DNA from: Siphonodentalium dalli
Lineage: Eukaryota > Mollusca > Scaphopoda > Gadilida > Siphonodentaliidae
Reading direction: 5' to 3'
Assembly: GCA_032622095.1 (NCBI GenBank)
Contig: CP136066.1
Coordinates: forward strand, 9,141,784 to 9,205,783
DNA length: 64,000 bases
Every line of letters starts with the position of its first letter. The first letter of the stretch is position 1. This document shows, piece after piece, positions 46,437-58,317 of the stretch. A program made the position numbers and the translations under genes. The notes beneath the pieces were generated by a model, which did not search any database, was not told the DNA's origin, and saw only the letters and a program-made list of their open reading frames with translations.

Positions 46437-46519
46437 GTCGAATCGCATATATAAGAGAATGCATTGGCACAGGATAAAAAAAATCCCGACTTCCGACTGG
46501 ATTTGATATAGCGGGTCAC
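46437..46519. mobile_element. Half family-P MITE, right arm
   Basis: One palindrome arm (cgcatatataagagaatgca) and the terminal repeat to gatatagcgggtcac. Confidence 0.75.
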
Positions 46520-46546
46520 ATTTATGACTAAATCCTGAATTTAGTT

Positions 46547-46750
46547 TAATTTTTGAAGTTTTTTGAAATTTGTGAAATTTGTGAAATTTGTGAAGTTTTT
46601 GAAGTTTTTGAAGTTTTTCGAAATTTTTGAAATTTTGTAAGTTTTTGAAATTTTTGAACTTTTTGAACTTTTTGAACTTTTTGAAATTTTTGAACTTTTT
46701 GAACTTTTTGAACTTTTTGAACTTTTTGACCTTTTTGAACTTTTTGGAAG
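46547..46750. repeat. 9-10 bp minisatellite, right arm
   Basis: tttttgaact repeats, mirror of 42700-42912. Confidence 0.88.
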
Positions 46751-47184
46751 TTTTCAATGCGAGTGTCACTTTAACATTATCCCACAGTGTGCGCCATGTG
46801 TTACTTTAACATTCATCCATAGTGAGTGTCACTTTAATAATCATCCCCCGTGAGAGACTAGTATCCCTTCAAGACTGAAGCTACCCCACCGAGATCATCA
46901 CGTGATATACATGTAGATAATATACCATTCATATGGAGAAATCTGGATATAACCAGCGGGTCATGTCCGGACATGTCCAACCGGTACAAATAGACCGACG
47001 CGTGGGCGGAGAATATAGGTCAAACTCCAACGGGAGTACTGCAGAGAATGTAGGTCAGATAGAGTTATCGTTCCTGAAATGGCACCAACTGGGCCCTGTA
47101 TCATCATTCGCGGATCCTTCTGTGCCGTATACTCATTAAATAAATATCGGTAATTGGGCCAGTATGCCTGACATGTATACATGG

Positions 47185-47620
47185 TATGTTTTGTATATTT
47201 ACCATTACGGCTGTGTGTGTTCTGTGAAGACAAAATCGTGGAAGACGAAAGGCACTTCTTAATTGACTGCCCCCATTATTCCACCCAGCGTAGTGAATTA
47301 CTAAAACTAATGGAGGAAAGTTTTATTAATTTTCGACTGATGAGTAGATGGGACCAACTGAAGCATATATTAGATAATGACCTTACACAACATTGTGCGA
47401 AAGTTTGCAACATAGTCAGGAGGTTTTTCGAGTGCAGATTGAACAATACCTAAATATTATTATATAATGCATATTAAGTTACATGACTGGGTGATGTTAT
47501 TATTATACAGTTTATGTTTGTTCATGTACCACATTAATATTATATCTATGTATGGCAACCTGTCCCAACCAAGGGACGTATTTTGCTTAATAAATTCTAT
47601 TCTATTCTAAATTCTATGGT
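47185..47620 (+). pseudogene. 5'-truncated LINE, C-terminal zinc motif and 3' end
   Basis: Reads R-L-C-V-F-C-E-D-K-I-V-E-D-E-R-H-F-L-I-D then C-P-H-Y, the C-x2-C...H-x4-C motif of LINE ORF2 C termini, and is open to 47450. The 3' UTR ends in aataaa plus ttctattctattcta. It starts right after the end of the inverted repeat. A different family from the 40.2-41.7 kb LINE. Confidence 0.75.
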
Positions 47621-47924
47621 ATGCCCCCTACCCGGGTTGGCTCAATATGCCTGTCATGTATAGATGGTATGCCCAAAAATGCCGTTGAAAACCGAAGGGT
47701 TAAGCGATTATCGCAATAGGATATGGGAACGTAACTATCACAAGTATAACGTACTCTGATAACAACTTATCGCCAAATTCATGCTTCAAACAGTTTAAAC
47801 ATGTCATCTTCGGCTTCTATTATTTTATTTTTTATGAAAATTAATAATAAATGGGGTGATAAATATGTATAATATGTATATAACGACAAATAGAGTCAAA
47901 TTAGACATTTTCCCGTGAAACAGG
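47621..47924. other. No gene seen
   Basis: AT-rich. A motif of about 35 bp around atatgcctgtcatgtataga (47648) repeats one at 47161, on either side of the LINE fragment. Confidence 0.45.
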
Positions 47925-48620
47925 ATAGATAGATAGTTTATTGGATAAAGCATGTACATATACAATAGGATTTATAAAAATAATATTAGAAAATTCAATG
48001 CACATACAGAATCCGGGCGGTGGTGTGACCTAATGGCCGTCTTCCCGGCATCGCCCAGGCAAAAGAAAATTAACGACAAGTTTTATCTCTGTTCAACAGT
48101 TCTCATCGACACATACATATTAGCATCTACTTGTATACTTGTATTGAATACTGAATACTTCATTTCTCGACAATACATTAAAATAATGTAGTACTTTGTA
48201 GTAGTATAATGGTAATGTATATCAAATATACATAGAATGTGAATGTGACAAATCGATATGTATGTAAGAAGGGTTTATACCGTAGGTAATACCTTGTTAC
48301 TTATTGGTTCGTACAGTCAGGGCAATATCGATTTTCGCAAATAACTTTACTTTTATAGTTTTCAATATAACTATCTACTATAAGTCGTTTAAATGTAAAT
48401 CTTGGGATGGAGGTTTTCATTGTGAGAGGTAATGAATTCCAGGCATTTGGGATTTGGTGAAGTGGCAATCGCTCAGTATATTTTATCCTGGGTGTCTTAT
48501 GTGCAAGGTTGTTTATTTGGCGGGAAGCCCAACCAGTCCGCGGTGTATTTTCCAAAAGATTATTCAATGAATGTGGTAAGAGTCCGTTTTTCCAATCATA
48601 TGCAGTAAGGGATGATTTCC
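47925..48620 (-). pseudogene. 5'-truncated LINE, ORF2 C terminus and tail
   Basis: The minus strand reads L-P-L-H-Q-I-P-N-A-W-N-S-L-P-L-T-M-K-T, then F-K-R-L-I-V-D-S-Y and C-P-D-C at the end, the typical C terminus of RT-encoding elements with a W-N-S-L-P motif. Its 3' UTR reaches the ccaataaactatctatctat tail at 47930. Confidence 0.68.
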
Positions 48621-50058
48621 CCAACACAACAACACCACAACACCTGGTCGATAGGTCCTTGGCGGCAACAATCACACTAGAGGACAGCGGGAGAGACTTT
48701 TAGTTTGGAAATTGTACGTTTCAAACTAAAAGAGCACATATGATTACAGGATGTCCAATAATATGTCCAGTTAAAAGTAGCCATAAATGTGTTATTTCGA
48801 AATATCCAACTGTTCTTGCGATAGGCATGAAATTCCAACTGTTGAACATTTTGACCACCGATAAATGTGAGATAACCATTCCACACGTCTATAGTGGCAG
48901 CGATCATACTAGAAATCCTAGTGAGAGGTAGTAGTTTGGAAATGGTATGGCAATAAATATAACATCGTTTAAACTAAAACAGCACGTTACCATGTCTAAG
49001 TATAGCCCCTATTCAACAAGAACCTCGTCGTCACATTCTCTGGCAGCGATCTCACAAGAAGATCAAGGGAGAGCCGTGTTACTTCGGCAATGGTCTGGCA
49101 CTACGTATAACATCATTTAAACTAAAACAGCACCTCCGCCCATGATGTTTAAGTTTGTGTCCAACGAAACTTAGCCCTGAATGTTTTAATCTAAATTGAT
49201 GTGTTTCTATTTGTTACATTGATGGATGAAATGTGGCTTCATTTATCTGGACACACATAAAATACTAACTTGTGACACAGCCCGTTTCTAGATCTGGTGA
49301 ACTATATCCTGGATAACAGTTGCATTCCCCGGTCACACCATCACACCACCCATTGCCGCAGTCCACTCCGTCACATGCATCTGCGATAAAGATGTTTTCG
49401 ATAACATAATGAGTTCTCAACATCATATCAATATGAAAAATGCAGGAACTTGGCGCAGTGAATAAACATAATCGTGATCTGACAATCCAACTGGTGTTGT
49501 GTGAGGCATGTACTACTCGACTATTGAATATTGTTACCAAATTTGCGGTGAGGATCCCCAACATCCCAACACCTGGTCGATAGGTCCTTGGTGGCAACAA
49601 TCACACCAGAGGACAGCGGGAGAGACTTTTAGTTTGGAAATTGTCTGGTGATAAATATAACATCGTTTCAAACTAAAACAGCACATATGATTACAGGATG
49701 TCTAATACTATGTCCAGTTAAAAGTAGCCATAAATGTGTTATTTCGAAATATCCAACTGTTCTTGCGATAGGCATGAAATTCCAACTTTTGAACATTTTG
49801 ACCACCGATAAATGTGAGATAACCATTCCCCACGTCTATAGTGGCAGCGATCACACTAGAAATCATAGTGAGAGGTAATAGTTTGGAAATGGTATGGCAA
49901 TAAATATAACATCGTTTAAACTAAAACAGCACGTTACCATGTCTAAGTAGAGCCCCTATTCAACAAGAACCTCGTCGTCACATTCTATGGCAGCGATCTC
50001 ACAAGAAGATCAAGGGAGAGCAGTGTTACTTCGGCAATGGTCTGGCACTAAGTATAAC
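48621..50058. repeat. Tandem duplication of an EGF intron module, period about 932 bp
   Basis: 48649-49135 and 49581-50058 are near identical (cgataggtccttggcggcaa onward). The EGF exon at 49270 lies between them. The left end of the first copy is replaced by a LINE fragment and the right end of the second is cut by another LINE, so the partner exon is missing. Confidence 0.82.
49270..49380 (-). CDS. Single EGF exon with six cysteines
   Basis: The exon is 111 bp, phase 1-1, acceptor tatcgcag, donor GTTAGT. The 37-residue module reads N/D-A-C-D-G-V-D-C-G-N-G-W-C-D-G-V-T-G-E-C, then N-C-Y-P-G-Y, last Cys at 35. It has the standard six Cys and is the best candidate for the ancestral form. It lies 23.8 kb upstream of the 25319 exon on the same strand. 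Whether all belong to one gene needs transcript data. Confidence 0.84.
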
Positions 50059-50279
50059 ATCTTTATTTCCTCCTCATGGGAGATCATTGATACATATACA
50101 ATTAAATTACACAAAAACAAATAAATCAACAACAAAAAATGGCAATATACACACATAGGACATAACGCCATATATAATTTATTTACAATGAGATAATAAA
50201 AATATAGCAATACTATAAATCGAACATTCTTACTTCAAATCGTGTCAGACATAGTCACACACGCACCCGTAAACCCCAT

Positions 50280-50357
<78 letters not shown>

Positions 50358-53300
50358 CACACAACCTCGCTCATACACACATCCTCCCTCTTACACGCGC
50401 AAAGCTAACGCATGCTACTACAAATAAATGGGTGCTACTCCGATCTAGCACAGTTTAGGCCAAGATGCCAACATGATATCATGTGGACATCCACAATCAG
50501 AGTGCAAGCAAAATATAAGACATACATAACCAGATTCGGAAATTTACAAACGTATGTTAAGGATTCAATGCAAGTAAAACATTGGCACGGTCATAGTCGA
50601 TTACATGCACATCAGTCATGCATGCACCATGTGATTTTACGCGAACCTATAATACGTGCTCTACATGTACATAGACATAAAATGCTTGTAAATGTAATCC
50701 AAGCATTATCGGGTTAATGTATCGCCGAAGACAACCTCAATTTTCAGCGACCATTTGGTGTCATGGGTGTGTGGTATTAGCGAATAACGCCGACCAAGCA
50801 TAGCTGTTACATGTATGTATATTTCCTTTACTTATATATCATCGCATTCTCAGATAATGTTATTAAGTCAACATAGCGTTTCCATAGACCAGCCGACTTT
50901 TTAACAAAAAAATTAATTGGGTCCTCCGTATATTGGAATCGTCATGAAATCAGTTAATCCAGAAAGAAACATTCGAGTTTTAGATTCTGGACTCAGTTTA
51001 TCGAATTTTAGGTAGAATTCGATATCAAAGTTGTTCAAAATGTCGAATTCCACAAGGTTCCTCTCCGATGTTATTGACGTTCATTCGCATATGGTATGTT
51101 TAACAACGTCGTTGTGTTCGTGACTGCAGATAGGACATACCTGTTTCTCACCAGGTAACATAGCCATAAGGCGAGCAACAAGCGTATACGATGATTTATA
51201 TTTTGGGAAGCATCGTAATTTTCCCCAAAGGTGAGACATGGTTAATTCTGGTTGTATGGCAGCGAACCGAGTAAGTCTACTGTCGCCATTTATAATTGCT
51301 GTTCACTCTTCAGAACACCTGATTTTCAATTTGTCTTTCAATACATTCTTCCATGTTAGTTTATTCGGGAATTCGTGTAAATCAATATAAGTGATCAGGT
51401 AGTCGACCATGTTATATTTCTGGAGTGTTGTAATCATGTCAGCTATGAAATTTGTTTCACTTATCTCTGAGCACCCCACCACATATTGATACAAACGGGT
51501 TAAGAAAATAGCTTTAACAGTCTTGTTTAGCGACAGATTACACAGCGAGCCAAAGAATGAGAGTTTGCGTTTATCGATTAAAGACATGAGCGGAGGAAGA
51601 CCGACTAGCCCAATGGCTATTTCTGTCTTTGTGTGTGTGTGTAGACCCTGAATTTTTTTTATGCAAAATCGATGTGTTCTTTCCAGACGATCACGGTTAT
51701 TCTGGGACAAATTCCAAAGTAATTCAGAACCGTACAATCCCCTCGGAAGTAATACAGACGAATAGATAATCGAACAACTCTTTGGAGTTATACCACCCGG
51801 ATGAATTCCAGCATTTGTGAGCATCATAAACGTACTTCTAGTTTTTTCGCAAATATTTTCAACGAAGGCACCGTTGAAATCGTATTTATCGAGTGGTATC
51901 CCCAAATGAGTTGTTCGCGTATCCTCCCTGATCTGTGATTCCCCTAGAATCCATGTGCGATTTTGACGAGTATAATTCGCTTTTGTCTCGTTAAAAACAA
52001 CTATACAGCATTTATTGGGGTTATATCTGTACCTCCATGTGTTGCTGTAAGATACGCATATTTCACAAAGTTTTTGTAATCCATTTTTACTGAGAGACAA
52101 TAATGCCATATCGTCCGCGTGTGTAGGGCTGGTGCAATTTATGTCCAGCATTTGTAGTCCATATCCTGAGCTGGCTAATTGATTGATCAATTCATCTACG
52201 TAAATCATATAGTAAAATGGCGATAATATACTTCCTTGTCTAGCTCCCTGTAATACATTAAACCACTGAGATGAAGTATGTTGGTATCGAACTTAACATG
52301 ATACATTTGTCAAAAGGTTGTATATTAATGTGAAAAAATGTCCCTGCACCCCGCGTTCGTAGCGTTTGTACAATAGACCATTTACCCAGACGGTGCCAAA
52401 GGCCTTCCACACATCGAGGAAACACGAATACAAATTTTGTTTGCTTTCGGATACGTATGAAATGCATTCTCTCATCAAGTATGAGGTCATGTTAGCACTT
52501 ACTCCTTTTTGGAATCCGTGCTGCAATGGGTTAACTTCGAGTAAGTGTGGTGTATAACGCTTTAATCGAGTCTGGATTATTTTTTCAAGTATTTTGTAAA
52601 GTACAGGCATCAATGTGATGGCTCTATAACTGTCGAAATCTGTTTTTGGTTTGGAGCCTCCTTTATATAAAGTAATAATAACACCGCACTTCATACGTTC
52701 AGGGACTGTCTGTTCTGTAATAATATCAGTAAGCAGGTCTGACACCGCCTGGATTAACACAGGGCCACCATATATAATATGTTCGTTTGCGATGAGATCC
52801 CACCCGGCTGCTTTACCGCGATTAAGATTTCGACAAATATCAGCCAGTTCGCTCTCTGTTACCGGGAATATGATATTCTTGTCAATTTTACTTTCACTTG
52901 TATTGGTCACTTCTCGGTCAACAAAAGAATTAACACGATTAAATTGTTCTGAGTCAAAGCTCGGTTGATATAACGGCGAGTAAAGATTTTCGAAGTATGT
53001 CGCCCAGCCTTCAGTTATTTCCGATTCCTCACGAAGAACAGTTCCATTGTGTATATACGAAAAATGGATTTTTGTTAGCGTGTAAATTATTTTGTTTCGC
53101 GTTTAACATGCGGAAAGGGTAATCTTGGTCCACCTCAGCGCGTTCAACTATTTCGTTTACCACTTCTCTCATGTGGTTATGTGATGCTTTCCTATAGAGT
53201 CTACGAAAGTTGCATTTGGCTTCTTTATACTTAACATAAGTTCCGAAATCGATTTCGTTTTGTTCTCTGGGTCTTCCTGACTCTATCCATTTTCTCCGAT

Positions 53301-53480
53301 GTGCCCGCATTTGTTCGTGTAACGCTTTTAACTCGTCATTCCAGAAGGGTTTATGATTTCGTTTGACACGTTTACGAGGAAAACACGCAACCGATGCGTT
53401 TGCAATTGCCTGTACGATTCTGTACCACTTTCGTAAGCAAGTGTGTGAAAGACGTGTCCCAAATATTAAAATATGTTCAT
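50059..53480 (-). pseudogene. CR1/Jockey-like LINE, 5'-truncated and inactivated
   Basis: Read on the minus strand: 53440-53050 is the pre-RT linker (K-P-F-W-N-D-E-L-K-A-L-H-E-Q-M-R, A-E-V-D). 52910-52293 is the RT fingers and palm (N-L-N-R-G-K-A-A-G-W-D, L-Y-K-G-G, Y-R-A-I-T-L, H-G-F-Q-K-G). A TAA follows, then W-F-N-V-L-Q-G-A-R-Q-G-S-I-L-S-P. 52208-51303 has the catalytic box T-H-A-D-D-M-A-L-L-S and the thumb. TGA at 51303, then L-W-G-K-L-R-C-F-P and the zinc motif C-P-I-C-S-H-E-H with a TGA, ending G-G-P-N at about 50918. The 3' end is gaggaggaaataaagat at about 50060. No endonuclease domain remains. At least three nonsense codons and one frameshift near 53050 make it dead. It inserted into the EGF intron module. 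Confidence 0.88.
50284..50354. repeat. (CT)n microsatellite
   Basis: About 35 CT units inside the LINE 3' UTR. Confidence 0.97.
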
Positions 53481-55424
53481 CGTACAAACTACATGAAAAA
53501 TTGACAAACAAATAGCAATAAGCAAAATAAAATTCAAATACATATTCACTCAAAGAAATGAAGAACAATACCAAGGTTCGAATACCATTGTCAACTAAAA
53601 ATTCATTAAATTTTCAAATTATTAAACTCCGCCAAGCCGAAGGCCGCCAAACAGAAGATAGTGGAACAAGGTCAGAATATGTGAAATTATCTTGTAGCCT
53701 ATCGGTACATATTAACATTAAAATAAATACTCATGAACACACACATAAATATAGTAGACTAGCAGCTGAATGACCTGCAACCGTTAATTGAATCGTGCAG
53801 TACTCTGTTCATTGTGTCAATTGAATTTAGACAAACTTTACTAACTTCAGAGCCGTCAAACCGAATGTCATCAAAATTATTACAAAATTAAGTGATCATA
53901 TAGAGTTGAAATAACCCACTCCGCGAAAAACCAAGTCAGAGTTGGAATCAAGTTGAGAAACTCTCTCTCTCTCTCTCTCTGAATGACCACAAACGCAATG
54001 CCCTTGTGAAATCATATCATCTAGGAGTGGACTATTTTTTTTTTTATTTTTTTTTTTTTATTTTTTATTGTGAACAAAGAATAACAAAAGAGAAAAGACA
54101 TAATACACGCACTCGCTCATGCTCTCGATCCAGGACATGGAAGAGCGGACTCTGCCATGACCTGGCCTACTTTCGTACCAGTGACATGACTTTCGGAAAT
54201 ATTTAAAGGCACATATTGTGTTGGGACTATATCTTTCTTTAGGCACCGTTCAACTTAACAGCAAGACGAAGCAGTGATATTAGTTTCTTCCTTGAAATAT
54301 ATTTGACCGAAAATTTGCTTTTTTTAGCTAAAATAATGGTGATAAAACAATAGACTATTTTGTTTCCGTCAGAATAACATTCAAAATCCCGTACTAAAGC
54401 AGCTAAAGTGTTTGATGGTGTGTAGTAAGTATATCAGGTTTGCAGAATCAAAGTTCCAAACAATATGTGTAACTTTAATTATTTTATGTTCAGAGTTTAC
54501 CATAAACAGTATAATTAATAAATTAACCATATTGAAACTGTATTGTAAATATTGGACTATTTCTTGCTCAGCTTATATGATGCTGATATTGATACATGTA
54601 TGTAAATCATGAATACACTCGTTCGCATTTCTCGAATATTCTATACATGTACCGGTATATGTAGAATGAAATGAGTCATACATTGTCAACTAGATATTCC
54701 AAACCTGTCAACTACATATTTATATAGGCTAAAAATAGAAATTTATATTAAAACTGGTACCAAATCTGAATTGAAGGATAAAGGAACCCTAGCTACCAGT
54801 ACCGGTATATATAAATATGAAAGGGAATGTTCAGAAATTTAATGAAATTTAAATTACTAATGTGTCATGTACGGTCTTATGGCTTCAATAGTTTTAATCT
54901 GAAAATCGTATAAAAACATGACACGAACTGAGTAATAACTACTCCATTTCTCAAATGTTTAAATAGCGAAGCTCGAATCTGTTTCGATAGCATATACTAT
55001 TAATTCATAATAACGAATAATAACCCAAACATGTAGGATGTCATCTACATGCAAGTAAATTACTACTCAATTTTAGAATTCATAATACAATATGGCTTCT
55101 AAGTTACAAGTATGTAAACCATGTGTAAACTATTAGTAGTGCTAAGTGTTTGGATTACATGTACACTTAAGTGAATTCAAGAATGACAATTCTGGAAATT
55201 CAAATTTCAGGAGTAAACTTGTAATGGAATAAATAGGCTTAACGGTACAGCGTACCAGTCTTAAAGTTACTAGTTTATACAGCCATTATACTGGTACGCA
55301 CATTGTACGACTTTCATACACCTACTAGTACCATAGATGCTCATTATTGAGAGCTTGAAATTTGGTTAGTCCAAACAATTAATCAAACTACAGATGTGGA
55401 GTATAAACATACTTGTAAAACAAG
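53481..55424. other. No gene seen
   Basis: AT-rich sequence with (CT)9 at 53961, T-rich tract at 54033-54068 and several taccggtat motifs (54650, 54800). No supported exon. Confidence 0.4.
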
Positions 55425-55810
55425 AGCACATCGTCAGGGTGTGGTATAATACCCTGTTTCTGGAGTACAGGTGGGGCAAGGTTTAATTCACTTGTTTGAA
55501 ACCTTGACTTAAGACGAAAACAAATATCAAAGTGTGGTATCTTTGTATGAAAAAATCACATATCAAATCAATCAGAACTGGAAACCGTATATCAGGTATT
55601 ATCTAAGTCGAAAAAGGGGCATAACTCAGTCAAAATCATACGGACGAAACCATATTCGAACTTGATCTAGCTGTATCTTAATGTGATAAACCATCATACC
55701 AAACTTGAATCACAGGATTCAATCAAAAGCTATCACCCGGAAACCAAAGGCAGAAGGACGGACATATGGACGACGGGCGGACAACCCATTTACATAATAC
55801 GACAGTTTTT
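55425..55810. repeat. Interspersed repeat of mollusc type
   Basis: Contains aaaaaggggcataactcagt, agctatcacccggaaacc and gaaggacggacatatggacg. Motifs of this kind are widespread in bivalve and gastropod repeats. A related ggccataactctgtc scrap lies at 57902. Confidence 0.5.
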
Positions 55811-56154
55811 TCTCAACAGGCATATGAAAATTTAGGCAACACTTGTGTACATTTCAAGAATGCAAATTCTCAAGTTTAAATGACATCTTTTTGGGTTACA
55901 TATATGGCCATAAAAAGGCATCAAGTGTTCCAACAACTATGCCAAACATTCACAAAAAACTCATATTTGTACTTGTATGAACAAAGTCAAATAAAAACTA
56001 GAGGTCAGATTCCATGGAATCAGATATACATCCATGGTATTCCATCCCATCCCATGTGAGTATTATGCGTATATGTGTGTTCCTCTTCATGCGAATGCAT
56101 ATTGGTGCCTTACGATCCGATGGTGGACTTGCATTGACATTTCTAAATTTAATA

Positions 56155-56552
56155 TATATTTTGGGACTTCTGTCTGTCTGTTTGTTTGTCTGTTAGCTAT
56201 GGCCGGGAAAACTGCTGGACGGATTTTGACGAAATTTGATAAATGTAGGTACTTTTGTCCAGGGAGTGTTTTGGACGGGTCGAATCGTGACCCCCGACCT
56301 GACCTTGGCCTTCAAAAGGTCAATCGAAGATCAAATCGGATAAAACTGACGGATTTCCACGAAATTTGATACCTAGGGATACTTTTGTCCGGGGAGTCTT
56401 TTCGGCGGGTCAAGTCGTGACCCCGACCTGACATTGACCTTCGAAATGGTCAGTTCTATGTCAAATCGGGTAAAACGAATGGATTTCGACGAAATTTGAT
56501 ACCTAGGAAAACTTTTGTCCGGGGAGTGTTTTGGACAGGTCAAATCGTGACT
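56155..56552. repeat. About 131-bp tandem repeat, 2.6 copies
   Basis: After ctgtctgtctgt, the unit gacgaaatttgatacctagg, then acttttgtccggggagt and gtgaccccgacctgac, repeats at 56220, 56352 and 56482. Confidence 0.85.
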
Positions 56553-57600
56553 ATAGGTTACTTTTATAGTAGAGCGGACATACCTATATAGTATATCGAT
56601 GAGCATATTCATGCATTTGCCTTGCTTCTTGATAAGTCCGTTTGAATTTGCGTCATGAAGAGAGGGTTTGAATTTGAGTAATATATATCACCCGTTACAA
56701 CGTTATACTCTACCAGTCCAACTTAAACCGTCCAATCTAAATCATTAAAAAGTGTACTAATCTTGCGTTAATATACTACTTATCACATCCACTCATCGAA
56801 AAGTTTTATGTCAATATCTGATTTTCGGAGTAATTTTCCCCATTTGATCTTCGGTGGAATTTGCCAAATCTGAACCCACCCGACACAAACACTCCCTTGA
56901 GCAGGTTGCGTTTATATTAGAGAGGGCAAATTTTGGAGGCATACCTACAGTATACCGGCTTACGTACCACCGCATTAAACTCGCTCCTTTATTAGCCTAT
57001 TTATATTTGGGGCTAAAAATAGGTTGGTGATAGACTACTTCAGTATACATATTTATGTTATATAGCGTTGTTACGAGTAAACCGTTGCATCTGAAATTTA
57101 GAAAATCGCACTGTAGATGCGCGTGAACACTATCCATCAGATGTACTCGTCAAAAAAAAATTATCTTGATGTTTGAATCCCCCCCCCCCCCCCCCCACCC
57201 TTTGCAATTTCGTGAAATTTTCCAAAAGTCCCAACCCACACCGACTCGCATTCTCCGTTGGAAAGGTTACTTTTAAAGTATAGCGGTCAAACTTTTGGCA
57301 CGTACATACAGTATGTCAACGTACCTGCTACGACATTATCTTGTTCTTTAATTAGCCGGTTTGGATTTGGCGAGAAAATTAGTGCAATAATTACGTATCT
57401 CGTAACGCGGAAAGTCCTGGGAAAACACATTTTTAACCGGTATATTCGGGTCAGGATTACTCGTCCAATTCGGAATATGCAACAAAAAAATTAGAGCTCT
57501 GCACTTAAAAAAAAAAAAACAATAAAAAAAATTAAAACCTCCGTTTATTCATTCTGGTGTATAGTGTGTCTCTATTTATGTGCGGTAACTCCTCAGGGAA
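56553..57600. repeat. Degenerate repeat of about 350 bp, three copies
   Basis: Segments beginning near 56570, 56925 and 57265 share a pattern of (t)agcggaca or agagggcaaa, then catac(c)tacagtat and a later tttaattagcc block. A poly-C run is at 57180-57196. Confidence 0.45.
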
Positions 57601-58317
57601 AGCGCGGACACAAGTGTTGATGCCAGTGGGCAGTAGGGCATATCGAGGTGTGCATACGGTCCAATTTTCGATGCTCTGCTCCTTATAATTTCCGAGATAA
57701 TAAAATGACATTTTTTCATATAAAGTGAGATAACTCCGCGGGGAAACGCGGACAATATTTGTTATATGAAAAAAAGTTAGAACTCATTAGCCCCAACATA
57801 AGTACCAACTTTTAGTTTGCTACTCCTCATACTTTAAGATATTAGGGCTTCGCAAAATCGTGGAGTATAATAATAATAATAATGAAAACTAATCGAAAAA
57901 GGGCCATAACTCTGTCTAGAAACTTTGGACCGGTATGGGGATACCTTTATTTGTAGTAGACCTTAGATGCCTACATTCGCTAGAGATTTCGCGTTCCTAC
58001 TGCAATTAGTTTCTGAGTATTTCAAAATAAACGGAAAACGACCTCAGTACAAAAACAATAAACTTCCTTGGTTACACCATGGAAGTATAATAACAATGCC
58101 TGAATCAGCTTCAATGGTGTTATTCGGAGACGAACCATATACCCAAACATATGGGATAATTAAGCTACAAGTGAGTTCAAAACCAAATGGATCCTAAAGT
58201 CTGTAAACGTATGTAAAATTAATACACTAGTACAAACTTGTTAAATTCAGTTACAGGACTTATTCGCTCTAGAAACTACAAAACGCAATTGGAAAGCCCT
58301 CCTTGTTGTGATTAAAA
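57601..58317. other. No recognised gene; one 76-codon ORF
   Basis: The frame 57967-58197 (+) starts at ATG and is unrecognised (F-A-R-D-F-A-F-L-L-Q-L-V-S-E-Y-F). (AAT)n at 57873 and repeat scraps nearby suggest repeat-derived DNA. Confidence 0.3.

Larger units (their letters stand above)
42300..47121. repeat. Large inverted repeat around a Bcl-2-like gene
   Basis: Left arm about 42300-44275, right arm about 45207-47121, loop about 0.93 kb. The outer ends pair at gatgatacagggcccagttg / caactgggccctgtatcatc and the inner ends at gacaagtggt / accacttgtc. Arms are highly similar but not identical; poly-Q and (GGC)n lengths and scattered bases differ, which argues against a simple assembly mirror. 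Each arm carries a minisatellite, half a family-P MITE, two GGC tracts and a zinc-finger ORF. Origin unknown: foldback transposon, palindromic duplication or remnant of an integrated DNA element. Confidence 0.88.

Noticed and set aside
56373-56612. ORFs over the 131-bp tandem repeat
   Set aside because: Low-information frames across a known type of non-coding repeat; no domain.
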